From the NCBI GenBank assembly GCA_942490705.1, contig CALNXY010000019.1:186001-250000 (forward strand): a DNA stretch of 64,000 nt, given 5' to 3'. Positions 8,089-17,705 of this stretch are shown one piece after another. The notes under the pieces were generated by a model, which saw only the letters and a list, made by a program, of their open reading frames with translations, ran no database searches and was not told where the DNA came from. Within the stretch, counting starts at the first letter, position 1; the number at the start of each line of letters is the position of its first letter. This DNA comes from JAGRCP01 sp942490705 (GTDB lineage Bacteria > Chloroflexota > Anaerolineae > Caldilineales > Caldilineaceae). The position numbers and the translations under genes are program-made.

Positions 8089-8921
8089 GCGACGGGGAGC
8101 ATCAGGCGCTGTCCGGCCTGATAGGCAGTGCGAAAGAAAGTCATGAGCTCTTGGTCTGGCTCTGTGCTGTCGACGAGCGCAGCATAGGGCAGGATTGCAC
8201 CGGTGAAACCTTCTTCATGCCAGTAAGCAGGCGCCGGCAGCGCACTTTCGACGAGCCCCTTGGGCAAGGGATAGACCGTGGCGTAGAAGTACGGCTCGCG
8301 AATCCAGTCGTCGCCGGTCACAAAGCCAAAATTCATCTGTTCATCGGCGCTTTCGGCAATCTCCGGATCCTGCCCCTCAACCAGGTTGCCCGTCATCCAG
8401 AGGAGCGCCAGGTCGAAGTTGTGGGGCCAAAGCTGCACGGGGCTCGTCTCACCGCGGATCTCGCCCTGAAAGCGGCGCAGAACCGAGTTGATCTGCGAGA
8501 ACGCGCTCCACAGCCGGGCTGCGCTGGCGGCGTCGTAGGCAAGCGGCAACTCGTCATCGAATAGGGCCGGATCCAGCGGAACGTCGATCTTCAGCCGCGC
8601 CAGGTGGGAAAGCAGATCATCGGCCAGCGCGTGAATCGACGTGCCCGATAGCGGCCTGTTCCAGCGCTCTCCCTGATTTGTGGTCAATGCAAGCTCGTGC
8701 CGCGTTAGGTCGAGCAGCAGGTCAAAGGTCTGCACGCCGCAAGGCATGGGCGTTGTGTAGGGACCGGCCGCAGCACAGCGCAGGCTCACATGCCACCAGT
8801 GCTTCTGGCTGGGGGTGGTGACGCGACGAATCTTGCCCATGAGCTGACTCACAAGCTGGATCGTATCACGGGTGTCATGCCATGCAGTGTCGTTCAATGA
8901 CGGAAAGCGATAGTCACTCAT
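8085..8921 (-). CDS. DUF5996 family protein
   Basis: A 278-residue protein that I assign to the DUF5996 family. Features include LNDTAWHDTRDTIQLVSQLMGKIR, a KHWWHVSLR segment near residue 40, SPVQLWPHNFDLALLW near 180, and a C-terminal PAPAYWHEEGFTGAILPYA block. Function is unknown, although the conserved His/Trp clusters suggest a ligand- or metal-binding pocket. The ATG at 8921 has a GGAG about 12 nt upstream; the open frame extends to 8990 without a better site. It overlaps the downstream N-acetyltransferase by 4 nt, implying one operon. Confidence 0.75.
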   Translation of the reverse strand: MSDYRFPSLNDTAWHDTRDTIQLVSQLMGKIRRVTTPSQKHWWHVSLRCAAAGPYTTPMPCGVQTFDLLLDLTRHELALTTNQGERWNRPLSGTSIHALADDLLSHLARLKIDVPLDPALFDDELPLAYDAASAARLWSAFSQINSVLRRFQGEIRGETSPVQLWPHNFDLALLWMTGNLVEGQDPEIAESADEQMNFGFVTGDDWIREPYFYATVYPLPKGLVESALPAPAYWHEEGFTGAILPYAALVDSTEPDQELMTFFRTAYQAGQRLMLPVA

Positions 8922-9139
8922 TGTCGGCTTCTCCAAACGCCAAGCGAGAAAATGGGGCGGCCTCTTCCCAGCCCGTGCGACGCTCTTCACCTAACCGAGC
9001 GGCACGCGCTAACTATGTATCTTAACGCACCACCAAACGATTTTTTGTGAGCGTTGGAACAGTTGGCCCAAATAGGCGCCGTTGGCAGGTCCAGCGGGTG
9101 TATCCCATTTTGGTATGCATCCATACGCCAGCGAGTTGC

Positions 9140-9168
9140 TTGACAAAGTCTGAGTTTCGAAATACCAT
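9140..9168 (+). promoter_or_regulatory. Promoter of the TetR-ABC export operon
   Basis: -35 TTGACA at 9140-9145, 17-bp spacer, -10 TACCAT at 9163-9168. The -10 overlaps the left arm of the palindromic operator. Confidence 0.7.
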
Positions 9169-9202
9169 GTGACTAGGTAGTCACATGACCACCCAGTCAC
9201 AT
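9166..9202. promoter_or_regulatory. Palindromic operator with an extra half-site
   Basis: A perfect inverted repeat, catgtgact (9166-9174) and agtcacatg (9179-9187), separated by aggt. A further half-site agtcacat lies at 9195-9202, 16 bp downstream of the second half. It covers the -10 region and likely start site, so the adjacent TetR protein is the obvious binder and would repress its own operon. Confidence 0.75.
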
Positions 9203-9221
9203 ATTCTGAAAGCGTCGCGCT

Positions 9222-9926
9222 ATGCCAAAACAGACGTTTTATAACCTACCTGAAGAAAAGCGTGCCTTGATTACCGACGTTGTGGTGGATGAGTTCGCGG
9301 AAAACGATTATGAGAATGTCTCGATTAGCCGCATTGTGCAGCGGGCGGGCATTGCCAAGGGCAGTTTCTATCAATACTTTGAAGACAAAAATGATCTCTA
9401 CGGCTATGTTGTCGACCTGATTGCACAGGAAAAAGCGAGCATGTTTTCCCTGGAGCACCCAGATCCGAACCATGTGGGTCTCTTCAACTACATGCGGTGG
9501 ATCCTCCAGAATAGCGTCGAGTTCGAATTGCGCAACCCGCGCTTTAGCAGGATCGGCTACCGCATGCTCAAGGGCAACCCCAACGAGAGTCCAATCTTCC
9601 GCCAGGCGCTTGAGAAATCACGGGCCTACTACGAGAGTCTGGTCAAGCTTGGAAAGGCCCAAGGCGATATCGCGCCTGACATCGACGACAAGATGGCCGC
9701 AGAATTCTTTCAGGTCATCATGACCGAAATCGGTCCCCGCATCATCCGTGAAGCGATCGAGGAACACGGGACGGCGTGGCAGGGGCAGCGGCCGCTCTTC
9801 GATTTTCCCGAAGTTCAGGACAAATATGTCCAGATGTTGCGTATTCTTGAGTATGGCTTGAGCGGGCAACCGTCTGCTCAGGCGACTGCGCCAATGGGCG
9901 ATACGTTGGCAGACGAAGGAGCTTAG
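9222..9926 (+). CDS. TetR family transcriptional regulator
   Basis: A 234-residue regulator with an N-terminal TetR helix-turn-helix. Residues 12-60 read ALITDVVVDEFAENDYENVSISRIVQRAG, then GIAKGSFYQYFEDKNDLY, the recognition-helix signature. The rest is a helical ligand and dimer domain without a recognisable ligand motif. It is the first gene of an operon with two permeases, an ATPase and an adaptor. Its promoter carries a palindrome overlapping the -10, so autorepression relieved by a transported compound is the simplest model. The next gene starts 7 bp after the stop. Confidence 0.9.
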   Translation: MPKQTFYNLPEEKRALITDVVVDEFAENDYENVSISRIVQRAGIAKGSFYQYFEDKNDLYGYVVDLIAQEKASMFSLEHPDPNHVGLFNYMRWILQNSVEFELRNPRFSRIGYRMLKGNPNESPIFRQALEKSRAYYESLVKLGKAQGDIAPDIDDKMAAEFFQVIMTEIGPRIIREAIEEHGTAWQGQRPLFDFPEVQDKYVQMLRILEYGLSGQPSAQATAPMGDTLADEGA

Positions 9927-9932
9927 TGAATC

Positions 9933-11162
9933 ATGGGAACCTATTTGAAGCTGGCCTGGCGCAACATGTGGCGCAACTGGCGGCGCACGTCAATCGCCAT
10001 GATCGCCATTGTGTTGGGGTTGGTCCTCCTGCTCTTTTTCGACGGTTTCATCGCCGGCTCCGATCAGGCAATTTACGGCAATGCCGTCCGTCTCTATGGC
10101 GGCAACATCCAGGCCCACGATGAAGGCTACCGCGACAAAGCCCGGCGGCTGCCCATCCTGCCATTAGAGGATGCTGACGCTGTCGTGGCGGCTGCGACGG
10201 CCCAACCTGAAGTGCTTTCTGCAGCCAAACGCATCAAGACCGCCGGCATCGTCAGCAGCGCCGAAGGCGCCTTCCCGGTTGTCATCAACGCCATCGAGCC
10301 TGAGATTGAGGCCGGCTTTAGCATCCAGGCCGAAAATGTCGTCGAAGGTCGCTATCTGCGTCCGGGTGAAGGCGATGCAATCTTCATCGGCCGCGGGTTG
10401 GCAGAGCGGCTGCAAGCGAGCGTGGGCGACCGGGTCAACGTGGTCGGGCGCAGCAAGCAGGAGCAGATGCGCCAGCGCACCATGACGATCGTCGGGATCT
10501 ACGACTTGGGCATGCCGGAAGTTGAAAAGGGCACGCTCTTCATGACCCTGGCCGAGGCCCAAAGTCTCTACAACTTGCGCGATCAGGTCACAGAAGTGGC
10601 AATCAACCTGGAGCAGGTCGGCCAGGAAGCGCAGGTGATGCCGGCGCTGGTTGCCATGCTGCCGGGCTACGACATCGACACCTGGGATTCGCTGCAGCCC
10701 GAGGTCAAAGAGGCGCTGACGACCAAGTTGGCCTTCACCACCGTTATCGGGCTGATTGTCATCATTGTGGCCAGTATCGGCATTCTGAACATTCAACTCA
10801 TGGCCGTCTTCGAGCGCACGCGCGAGATGGGCGTCCTCTCCGCCCTGGGCATGAAGGGCCGGCAGATCATGGGACTCTTTCTGCTGGAAGGCACGATGAT
10901 CGGTGCGCTGGGCGCCTTCATCGGCTGCCTGGCCGGCGTGGCGCTGCTGGCTTGGGTAGGCCGCGTCGGTATTGATATATCGTTTGTTTCTGGCATGGGG
11001 GAGTTCACCGCCCTGATGGGCGACCGGCTCTATCCTTATGTGTCGCCCGCCGGCGTGATCAGCCGCGGCGTGCTTGTGACCTTCATCGTCATGCTCGCCT
11101 CGCTTTACCCGGCCTGGCAAGCGTCACGACAGCAACCGGCCGAGGCATTGCATCACGTCTAG
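9933..11162 (+). CDS. ABC transporter permease, FtsX/LolCE/MacB type
   Basis: A 409-residue permease with one N-terminal transmembrane helix (about 20-42), a large extracytoplasmic MacB-like domain (45-255), and three C-terminal helices (about 266-288, 311-340 and 380-400). The stretch ERTREMGVLSALGMKGRQI after helix 2 is the coupling region typical of the FtsX family. The ribosome-binding site AAGGAG lies inside the end of the regulator gene, so translation is probably coupled. Together with its paralogue and the ATPase it probably forms a mechanotransmission-type exporter acting on lipid-like or peptide substrates. Confidence 0.88.
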   Translation: MGTYLKLAWRNMWRNWRRTSIAMIAIVLGLVLLLFFDGFIAGSDQAIYGNAVRLYGGNIQAHDEGYRDKARRLPILPLEDADAVVAAATAQPEVLSAAKRIKTAGIVSSAEGAFPVVINAIEPEIEAGFSIQAENVVEGRYLRPGEGDAIFIGRGLAERLQASVGDRVNVVGRSKQEQMRQRTMTIVGIYDLGMPEVEKGTLFMTLAEAQSLYNLRDQVTEVAINLEQVGQEAQVMPALVAMLPGYDIDTWDSLQPEVKEALTTKLAFTTVIGLIVIIVASIGILNIQLMAVFERTREMGVLSALGMKGRQIMGLFLLEGTMIGALGAFIGCLAGVALLAWVGRVGIDISFVSGMGEFTALMGDRLYPYVSPAGVISRGVLVTFIVMLASLYPAWQASRQQPAEALHHV

Positions 11163-11254
11163 CACTTGCATGACGCCTGGCACAAAGTGCGGCAGCGATG
11201 ACCGTTTCGTTCCGTTAATTCTTCGTCTTTTCCTGGGCGAAAGGAAGTCTGATT

Positions 11255-12481
11255 ATGGCATTTAGCAAGCTTTGTACCATTGCCTGGCGCGATCTGGGTC
11301 GCAACAAACGACGATCCTTCTTTTCGATCCTGGCCGTTGGGCTGGGGCTGGCCCTCCTGATCGTCATGGACGGCTTTGTCACCGGCTATTTTGGCGACAC
11401 GCTCGAGAATTCGATTCGCCTGGAGAGCGGTCACCTGCAGCTGCGAGCGCCCTCCTATGAAATCGAGAATATGAGCCTGCTCTGGGAGGATCTGCTTGAG
11501 AATCCAGCGGATCTTGCGGCGCAAGCCAGCGCCCTGGCTGAGGTCGAGGCGGCTGCGCCCGTACTCTGGGCCAACGGCTATCTCAACACGCGCGATGAGT
11601 CGGTGGGGCTGCGCATCTACGGCATTGACACCGGCTCGGAAATCTATTCGCCCTTCAGCGAAAACATGGTCAGCGGCCAGTTTCTGACTGCCGACGACCG
11701 CAGCGGCATCCTGATCGGCAAGCGCCTGGCCGACAGCTTGGGGCTGGGCGAGGGCGATACGGTCAGCGCGGCGATCATCAATTCCGATGGCCAGCCGGAC
11801 GAAGCCCAGTTTACGATCCGCGGCGTCTATGAGACGGGCGTCTTCAGCTACGATGACAGCTCTCTGCTCATGCCGCTGGCCAAGGCCCAAGCCTTCGCCA
11901 ACACCGGCGCCCGCGCCAGCGCGGTCACCATGTGGCTGACCGATGAAGAAGCCGCCGAAGCGGTGGCCGCGGCCCTTGCCAGGCCGGAATTGGAGACGCT
12001 TACCTGGCGCACCCTCAACGAAATGCTGCTTGAGACTTTTGAAGCCGGCAAAGGGTTTTATGTCTATATGTACGGGATCGTCATCTTGATTGTGGCCGTA
12101 CTCATCGCCAACACGCTGCTCATGGCGGTCTTCGAGCGCATGCGCGAGATTGGCATCCTGGCCTCGTTGGGGATGCGGCGCAGCCAAATCACGCTCATGT
12201 TCCTGATCGAAGCCGTGATTCTAGGCGTCTTCGGTGTCCTTCTGGGCAACATTCTGGGTGCGGCCGGCGTAGCTGCGCTGGCTGCCTACGGCATCCCCGC
12301 CGGCGACATGGGCGCGGCCGCGGCCAACATGGCCATCGGGTCCAGCCTGAACGCCGAGTTCAACCCGCCCGGCATGCTCTCACTCTCGGCATGGACGATG
12401 ATCATCACCATGCTGGCGGCGCTCTATCCAGCCTGGTACGCGGCGCGACAGGAGCCGGTAGACGCGTTGCACGCGTTGTAG
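11255..12481 (+). CDS. ABC transporter permease, FtsX/LolCE/MacB type (second paralogue)
   Basis: A 408-residue paralogue of the preceding permease with the same layout. It has an N-terminal helix in FSILAVGLGLALLIVMDGF, an extracytoplasmic domain to about residue 260, then ERMREIGILASLGMRRSQI between helices 2 and 3. Two different FtsX-type subunits in one operon suggest a heterodimeric permease like LolCE. It has its own ribosome-binding site (AAAGGAAG). The 92-bp gap from the first permease shows no promoter or terminator I can support. Confidence 0.88.
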   Translation: MAFSKLCTIAWRDLGRNKRRSFFSILAVGLGLALLIVMDGFVTGYFGDTLENSIRLESGHLQLRAPSYEIENMSLLWEDLLENPADLAAQASALAEVEAAAPVLWANGYLNTRDESVGLRIYGIDTGSEIYSPFSENMVSGQFLTADDRSGILIGKRLADSLGLGEGDTVSAAIINSDGQPDEAQFTIRGVYETGVFSYDDSSLLMPLAKAQAFANTGARASAVTMWLTDEEAAEAVAAALARPELETLTWRTLNEMLLETFEAGKGFYVYMYGIVILIVAVLIANTLLMAVFERMREIGILASLGMRRSQITLMFLIEAVILGVFGVLLGNILGAAGVAALAAYGIPAGDMGAAAANMAIGSSLNAEFNPPGMLSLSAWTMIITMLAALYPAWYAARQEPVDALHAL

Positions 12482-12555
12482 AAGATGGCGGCAGTTAATG
12501 GTTGATTGTCAATGATTGATGGTCGATGGCGAGTTCAATTCTTTGGAGCTTTCAG

Positions 12556-13278
<723 letters not shown>

Positions 13279-13303
13279 CCCGTCAATTGAAATGAGGATG
13301 GAG

Positions 13304-14608
13304 ATGAGTCAACGTCGTCGGTTGATGTGCGTGGCGGCGGCCCTTGTTGTCCTGGCGGGACTAAGCGGCTGTAATCGCCAGCCCGAGCCCGAACCTACCC
13401 CGGCGGCCACGCCTTTGCCCGCCATTGCCTTGAATGCCACCTCCGGTTCTATCCGCGCCTCGGCCAATATCGAGCCGGCGCGTAGTGCAGATCTGGGATT
13501 CCCCGTGATCGGTCGCGTGGCCGAAATTACCGTCGGCGCGGGCGAGCAAGTTGCTGAGGGAACGGCGCTCGTAGCATTGGACCAGGTCGCTGCCCAGGCG
13601 GATTTGGAGCAGGCCCAAGCCGCCCTCTTTGAAGCCGAGGCTGCGCTGGCCGACCTAACGGGCGGTCCGCGCACCGAGGAGATCACCATCGCCCAGGCGC
13701 AGGTTGACGTGGCCCGTGCCCGGCTGGATCAGCTAGCCGAGGCGGCCCGCCCGGAAGCAGTCGAGGCTGCCGAGGCTGAGCTGACCGCCGCGCAGAGCGC
13801 GTACCAGCAACTTTTTGCCGGCCCTACCGAGGGTGAACGAATCGATGCGCTGGCCGCGCTGGCCAATGCCAAGGCCGCGCGCCAGCAGGCCCAATCGGCC
13901 TATAATGAAGTTTCGTGGCAGGCGAACGTGGGTATGCTGCCCCAAAGCCGTGCCCTGCAAGAGGCGACCAACAACCTGGAAGCGGCCCAGGCCCGCTATG
14001 ACGCGCTCTTCGCCAACCCCAATGCCGCAACGGTCGCCGCCGCCCGGGCCCGGATCGAGCAGGCTCAAGCCGGCCTGGAGCGCCTGCTGAGCCCCGGCTC
14101 GGAGAATCAGGTCGCAGAGGCGGCCGCCCAGCTGCGCAGCGCCCAGGCCCAGCTTGGCCTGCTGACGGCCGGCGCCCGCGATGGTGATGTGGCAGCAGCA
14201 GCGGTCGCTGTCAGCCAGGCAGAATCGGCGCACACACGCGCGCAGGCTGCCCTGGACGAGCGTACCCTGCGTGCGCCCTTCGCCGGTGCGATTACCAATC
14301 TGGAGATCAATCCGGGCGAAATGGTGCAGCCGGGCGAAGTCGTACTAACCCTAGCTGATCTAGCCAATCTCCAGGTCGAAACAACTGACCTCAGTGAGCG
14401 AGACGTGGCGCGCGTGCAGGTCGGTCAGGCGGCAGAAATCCTCGTCGAGGCGCTGAATGAACGCTATCCCGGTCGCGTTATCCGCATCTCGCCTCAGGCC
14501 ACTGTCATTGGCGGTGATGTCGTCTACCCGGTGGTCATTGCGTTTGAAGAACAGCCACCCGACCTGCGCTGGGGCATGAGCGCAGATGTGGAGATCCTGG
14601 CTGATTAG
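13304..14608 (+). CDS. HlyD/MacA-type membrane fusion (adaptor) lipoprotein
   Basis: A 434-residue periplasmic-adaptor-type protein. The signal peptide ends in a lipobox with acylated C23 (GLSGC). A first lipoyl half-domain (ASANIEPARSADLGFPVIGRV) and a second (TLRAPFAGAITNLEINPGEMVQPGE) flank a long Ala/Gln/Glu-rich alpha-helical hairpin (about 95-315), followed by beta-barrel sequence. In a one-membrane bacterium such adaptors work with FtsX-type pumps without an outer-membrane channel. Starts at 13292, 13298 and 13304 are all possible; 13304 is chosen for its spacing from GAGGATGGAG. It is the last gene of the export operon. Confidence 0.85.
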   Translation: MSQRRRLMCVAAALVVLAGLSGCNRQPEPEPTPAATPLPAIALNATSGSIRASANIEPARSADLGFPVIGRVAEITVGAGEQVAEGTALVALDQVAAQADLEQAQAALFEAEAALADLTGGPRTEEITIAQAQVDVARARLDQLAEAARPEAVEAAEAELTAAQSAYQQLFAGPTEGERIDALAALANAKAARQQAQSAYNEVSWQANVGMLPQSRALQEATNNLEAAQARYDALFANPNAATVAAARARIEQAQAGLERLLSPGSENQVAEAAAQLRSAQAQLGLLTAGARDGDVAAAAVAVSQAESAHTRAQAALDERTLRAPFAGAITNLEINPGEMVQPGEVVLTLADLANLQVETTDLSERDVARVQVGQAAEILVEALNERYPGRVIRISPQATVIGGDVVYPVVIAFEEQPPDLRWGMSADVEILAD

Positions 14609-14764
14609 GCGCATGCAATCGGTACAAAACGTGCCTGGCACGGTCCCACATTTTGCAGATTGCCGAATGATGTTGGGAGCGTACCGGGCACATGGCGGGC
14701 AGATGTTACGATAGCCCACAGAAGCAGGCAATCGCCTCGTTCAGGCCTTGCCAGCGTTCGGCAA

Positions 14765-16054
14765 CTATAGGGCCGATTCGACAGGCGGCTCAGTAACCGG
14801 CTCGACGGCCTTCTCAAGGTCTCCACGCGGTGGCCGGAAGTAGGCGCCAAAGATGCCCGCACCGATCAGAGCGAGCAGCGCACCGCCCACAAACAGTGCG
14901 TCAAACCCCACCCTCGTCACGATGATCCCGCCGGCAATGGCGGAGAGGGCAATGCCTAGCCCCAGGCAGGTGGTCAAGGCGCTGGCGCTGACGGTGCGCC
15001 ACTCTTCTGTCACCCCTTCTTGCGACAATTGTGTGTAGATCGGCGTCGAGACGGAGACGAGCGCAATCATGAGAATGAAGCCTGCCCCCACCGCTAGCGA
15101 CTGGCTGATCAAAATGAGAGGCAAAAAAGCCAGAGCCATGCCGATCATCGCCCCAACGATGGTGCGCGTCGGGCCAAAGCGAGCAGCGACAAAGGGGGAG
15201 AAGAGTGCTGCTAAGCCTAACAGTTGTCCTGCGGCCAACAACAGGCCAATCAACGCAGTCGAGGCGCCTAGCTCGGTATCCAAATAGACGTTGAAGAAGA
15301 CGCGCATGGCCCATTCACTGGCAACACGTAGCAACCACACGCCGGCGATGACGCTGATGAATACAACTGGCATAGGCGTCCGGCGCGGTGTTTCATCGGT
15401 AGTTGTCGCTGTGGCAACCGGCGTTTTCGCCGGGCTCGTCTGCAACATGACGCCGGCTGCGAGTATATAGACCACGCCCGCAAGCATCAACGCATAGCGA
15501 TAAGGCGCTGCGTCATCCAATGTCAGGCCAAGCAGCAGGGCCAGTAAGCCCGGCAAGATACCGCCCAAGAGATTGCCCGCAAAGCCCGAGACGGGGAAGA
15601 GCGCTGACTGAATGGAGAATGCATATTGCCGCTCGCGCGGTGTTGTATGGGCCATGAGGAAGGGGCTGAAATTGACCACGGCCACCGAAGCCAGCAGCCA
15701 GGTCAGCGCATAGTTCAGCAGAATCCAGCGGCCTGCCCACGGTTGCACAAAGCCTTCGCCCAGCGGCAGAAGGAGTACGGTCACCCCCATCAGAAGATAG
15801 CCGCTCAAAAGGGCGCGCCGGCTGCCGATTCGCCGGCTCAACACGCCAGAAGGCAGACTACCAAACGCTAGCGCCAGCGGTCCCACTGCATTCACCAGGC
15901 CGATAAAGGCGGTGTCATAGCCCAGTCGCAGCAGATAGAGATTGAACAACAGTGCGTAGATGCCGAAAAAGGCGAAGCCATTCAGCGCGACGCTGAGCAA
16001 AAAATATCGGATGTCGCGGCTGAACAGTCTAACAGCAGCTAGATAATCGGTCAC
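14765..16054 (-). CDS. Major facilitator superfamily transporter
   Basis: About 429 residues with 12 predicted transmembrane helices in two bundles of six. The MFS loop 2-3 motif appears as GVLSRRIGSRRALL near residue 75. A charged Thr-rich linker (SPAKTPVATATTTDETPRR) separates the halves. The substrate is not evident; the family includes drug and sugar exporters. The start is uncertain. A GTG at 16054 follows GAGAGGA with a long 12-nt spacer, while another GTG at 16087 has no ribosome-binding site. The 156 bp after its stop, up to the adaptor gene, shows no terminator I can support. Confidence 0.85.
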   Translation of the reverse strand: MTDYLAAVRLFSRDIRYFLLSVALNGFAFFGIYALLFNLYLLRLGYDTAFIGLVNAVGPLALAFGSLPSGVLSRRIGSRRALLSGYLLMGVTVLLLPLGEGFVQPWAGRWILLNYALTWLLASVAVVNFSPFLMAHTTPRERQYAFSIQSALFPVSGFAGNLLGGILPGLLALLLGLTLDDAAPYRYALMLAGVVYILAAGVMLQTSPAKTPVATATTTDETPRRTPMPVVFISVIAGVWLLRVASEWAMRVFFNVYLDTELGASTALIGLLLAAGQLLGLAALFSPFVAARFGPTRTIVGAMIGMALAFLPLILISQSLAVGAGFILMIALVSVSTPIYTQLSQEGVTEEWRTVSASALTTCLGLGIALSAIAGGIIVTRVGFDALFVGGALLALIGAGIFGAYFRPPRGDLEKAVEPVTEPPVESAL

Positions 16055-16137
16055 TGCGTGTTTTGGTCCTCTCTTGCGGTGTTGCACCGTGCAGACACCG
16101 GCTGCTGGTCAGCCAATCATATTTTCAGGGTCCAGGC

Positions 16138-16146
16138 AGTATAGCA
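16138..16146 (-). promoter_or_regulatory. Extended -10 promoter of the MFS gene
   Basis: On the minus strand the sequence reads TGCTATACT (TG, one base, TATACT), an extended -10. No clear -35 is visible. It lies 50-90 bp upstream of the candidate starts. Confidence 0.5.
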
Positions 16147-16353
16147 CTCAGATTTCCGCGCGCACAAACCACCCCAAAGGCGCCTCAGAACAGTTCCTCC
16201 CCAACCTTGGAGCAATATGATCACGAGGCGATGGGGAGCACTTCATAGAGCACTACGCGCCGAAGAAGACGGAGTTGGCTCAATGCGCCCGTCTCTTGCT
16301 CAGAACGGATGGAAAACAACGCAGATGGCGCCATCGCCCCTCTCGCTCGCATC

Positions 16354-16362
16354 TGCTATACT
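16354..16362 (+). promoter_or_regulatory. Extended -10 promoter of the LLM oxidoreductase gene
   Basis: TGCTATACT at 16354-16362, identical to the element on the opposite strand at 16138-16146. The predicted leader to the ATG at 16415 is about 45 nt. Confidence 0.55.
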
Positions 16363-16414
16363 GGGAGTGAAGTCGACACCACACAAAACGCGTGCCACCA
16401 AAGGGGGAGATGAC

Positions 16415-17320
16415 ATGGATGTCGCCATCATGATCGAAGGCCAGGACGGGGTAAATTGGGCCCGCTGGCAGACGATGGCCAAGGCGGTAGAAGAGTTGGG
16501 GTTCGTCGGACTCTACCGTTCAGACCATTTCACAAATATGGAGTTGCCTGCGCTCGACTCTCTGGAGCTATGGGTATCCCTCACCTGGCTCGCAACCAAC
16601 ACCAAGCGCATCGAATTCGGCCCCATGGTCACGCCGACCTCATTCCGCGATCCTGTCTTCACGGCGCGCATCGCCAAAGATATCGATGACCTCTCCGGCG
16701 GCCGGCTGACGCTGGGCGTTGGCGCAGGTTGGCAAGAACTCGAGCACAATATGTTTGGCTACGACCTGTTGGAGGTGGGCCCGCGCTTTGACCGCTTTGA
16801 AGAGAGCCTGGAAGTCATGAGCGGCCTGCTGCGCAGCGAGGAGCCAGTCAGCTTTTCCGGCGACTATTACACGCTGCGCGACGCCGTGCTGTTGCCCAAG
16901 GCTCAACGCGAAAACGGTCCGCCCTTGCTCGTCGGCGGGAATGGCCGCACGCGTACGCTGCCGCTTGTCGCCCGCTATGCCGACGAGTGGAACGGCGTCT
17001 ATCTGACCGCAGCTGATTTTGCCGAACGCAGTGCACGGCTCGACGAACTGCTGGATGAAGCCGGCCGTGCCCACGATGCTGTCGGCCGTTCGCTCATGAC
17101 CGGGCTGGTCTTCGGCCGTACCGATGTGGCCGTCGGCGAGAAGCTCGGAGCGCGCAGTGGCGATGAAGTCCGTTCACGCGGCATGATTGTGGGGACCCCC
17201 TCCGCCGTGCAGGATCAACTGGCAGCATTGGCCGAAGCCGGCGTCCAGCGCGTGATGCTCCAATGGCTGGACATCGACGCCATCATGGAGCTAGAGGCAC
17301 TGGCCAAGGCGGTGTTGTAG
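16415..17320 (+). CDS. LLM-class (luciferase-like, F420- or FMN-dependent) oxidoreductase
   Basis: A 301-residue single-domain TIM-barrel flavin or F420 oxidoreductase of the bacterial luciferase family. Typical segments are WARWQTMAKAVEELGFVGLYRSDHF, TKRIEFGPMVTPTSFRDPVFTARIAKDID, LSGGRLTLGVGAGW, GPRFDRFEESLEVM, and PPLLVGGNGRTRTLPLVARYADEWN. Many members with this pattern in Chloroflexota and Actinobacteria use coenzyme F420, but the cofactor cannot be proved here. The ATG at 16415 has GGGGGAGA 5 nt upstream. It is monocistronic, with a palindrome downstream. Confidence 0.88.
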   Translation: MDVAIMIEGQDGVNWARWQTMAKAVEELGFVGLYRSDHFTNMELPALDSLELWVSLTWLATNTKRIEFGPMVTPTSFRDPVFTARIAKDIDDLSGGRLTLGVGAGWQELEHNMFGYDLLEVGPRFDRFEESLEVMSGLLRSEEPVSFSGDYYTLRDAVLLPKAQRENGPPLLVGGNGRTRTLPLVARYADEWNGVYLTAADFAERSARLDELLDEAGRAHDAVGRSLMTGLVFGRTDVAVGEKLGARSGDEVRSRGMIVGTPSAVQDQLAALAEAGVQRVMLQWLDIDAIMELEALAKAVL

Positions 17321-17384
17321 GAAGCGCGCAGCGGGGAATGCGGGGCGCGGAGTAGGAAAGTTTGCTACACGGTGGCAACGAATG

Positions 17385-17430
17385 ACGGTGAATGACTAAT
17401 GGAGCGTCAAGTCCATTGGTCATTCACCGT
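17385..17430. repeat. Extragenic palindrome between convergent genes
   Basis: 19-bp arms (17385-17403 and 17412-17430) with one mismatch and an 8-nt loop. It has no T-run. It lies between the convergent LLM and dodecin genes and may end both transcripts or be a mobile palindromic unit. Confidence 0.75.
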
Positions 17431-17460
17431 TCTTCATTTTCGATTGAGCAATCGCCCTAT

Positions 17461-17664
17461 CTAGTCTTCGTACTTAAACGAAACGTCGATGCGGGCCCGA
17501 TAGGCGACGACCTTGCCATCTTCCACTTTCATGTCGAGCTTCTTCACCTCGGCGATGCGCAGGTCACGCAGGGTTGACTCTGCCCGTTCCACGGCCGACT
17601 TGGCCGCCTCTTCCCAAGAAACCTCACTGGTCCCGATCAGTTCAATCACCTTGTAGACAGACAT
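17461..17664 (-). CDS. Dodecin family flavin-binding protein
   Basis: A 67-residue dodecin: SVYKVIELIGTSEVSWEEAAKSAVERA, the RDLRIAEVKKLDMKVEDGKV middle, and a C-terminal YRARIDVSFKYE strand. Dodecins assemble into hollow dodecamers that store riboflavin or FMN, or sometimes CoA. The ATG at 17664 is preceded by GGAGGAGG at good spacing; the upstream open frame to 17748 is discarded. It lies 41 bp upstream of the stop side of the next minus-strand gene and may be co-transcribed with it. Confidence 0.92.
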   Translation of the reverse strand: MSVYKVIELIGTSEVSWEEAAKSAVERAESTLRDLRIAEVKKLDMKVEDGKVVAYRARIDVSFKYED

Positions 17665-17705
17665 GTTACGCCTCCTCCAACATTGAATGATGCAGCGGAA
17701 TGGTT

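Larger units (their letters stand above)
16055..16414. other. Divergent intergenic region with two extended -10 promoters
   Basis: About 360 bases between the MFS gene (minus) and the LLM oxidoreductase gene (plus). Each direction has a TGCTATACT element (listed separately). No gene is supported here; the open frame that begins at 16217 has no ribosome-binding site and no family-like sequence before 16415. Confidence 0.6.

Noticed and set aside
10164..12187. Two long minus-strand open frames (318 and 342 codons)
   Set aside because: They are antisense to the two ABC permease genes, with His/Asp/Gln-rich sequence and no family features.
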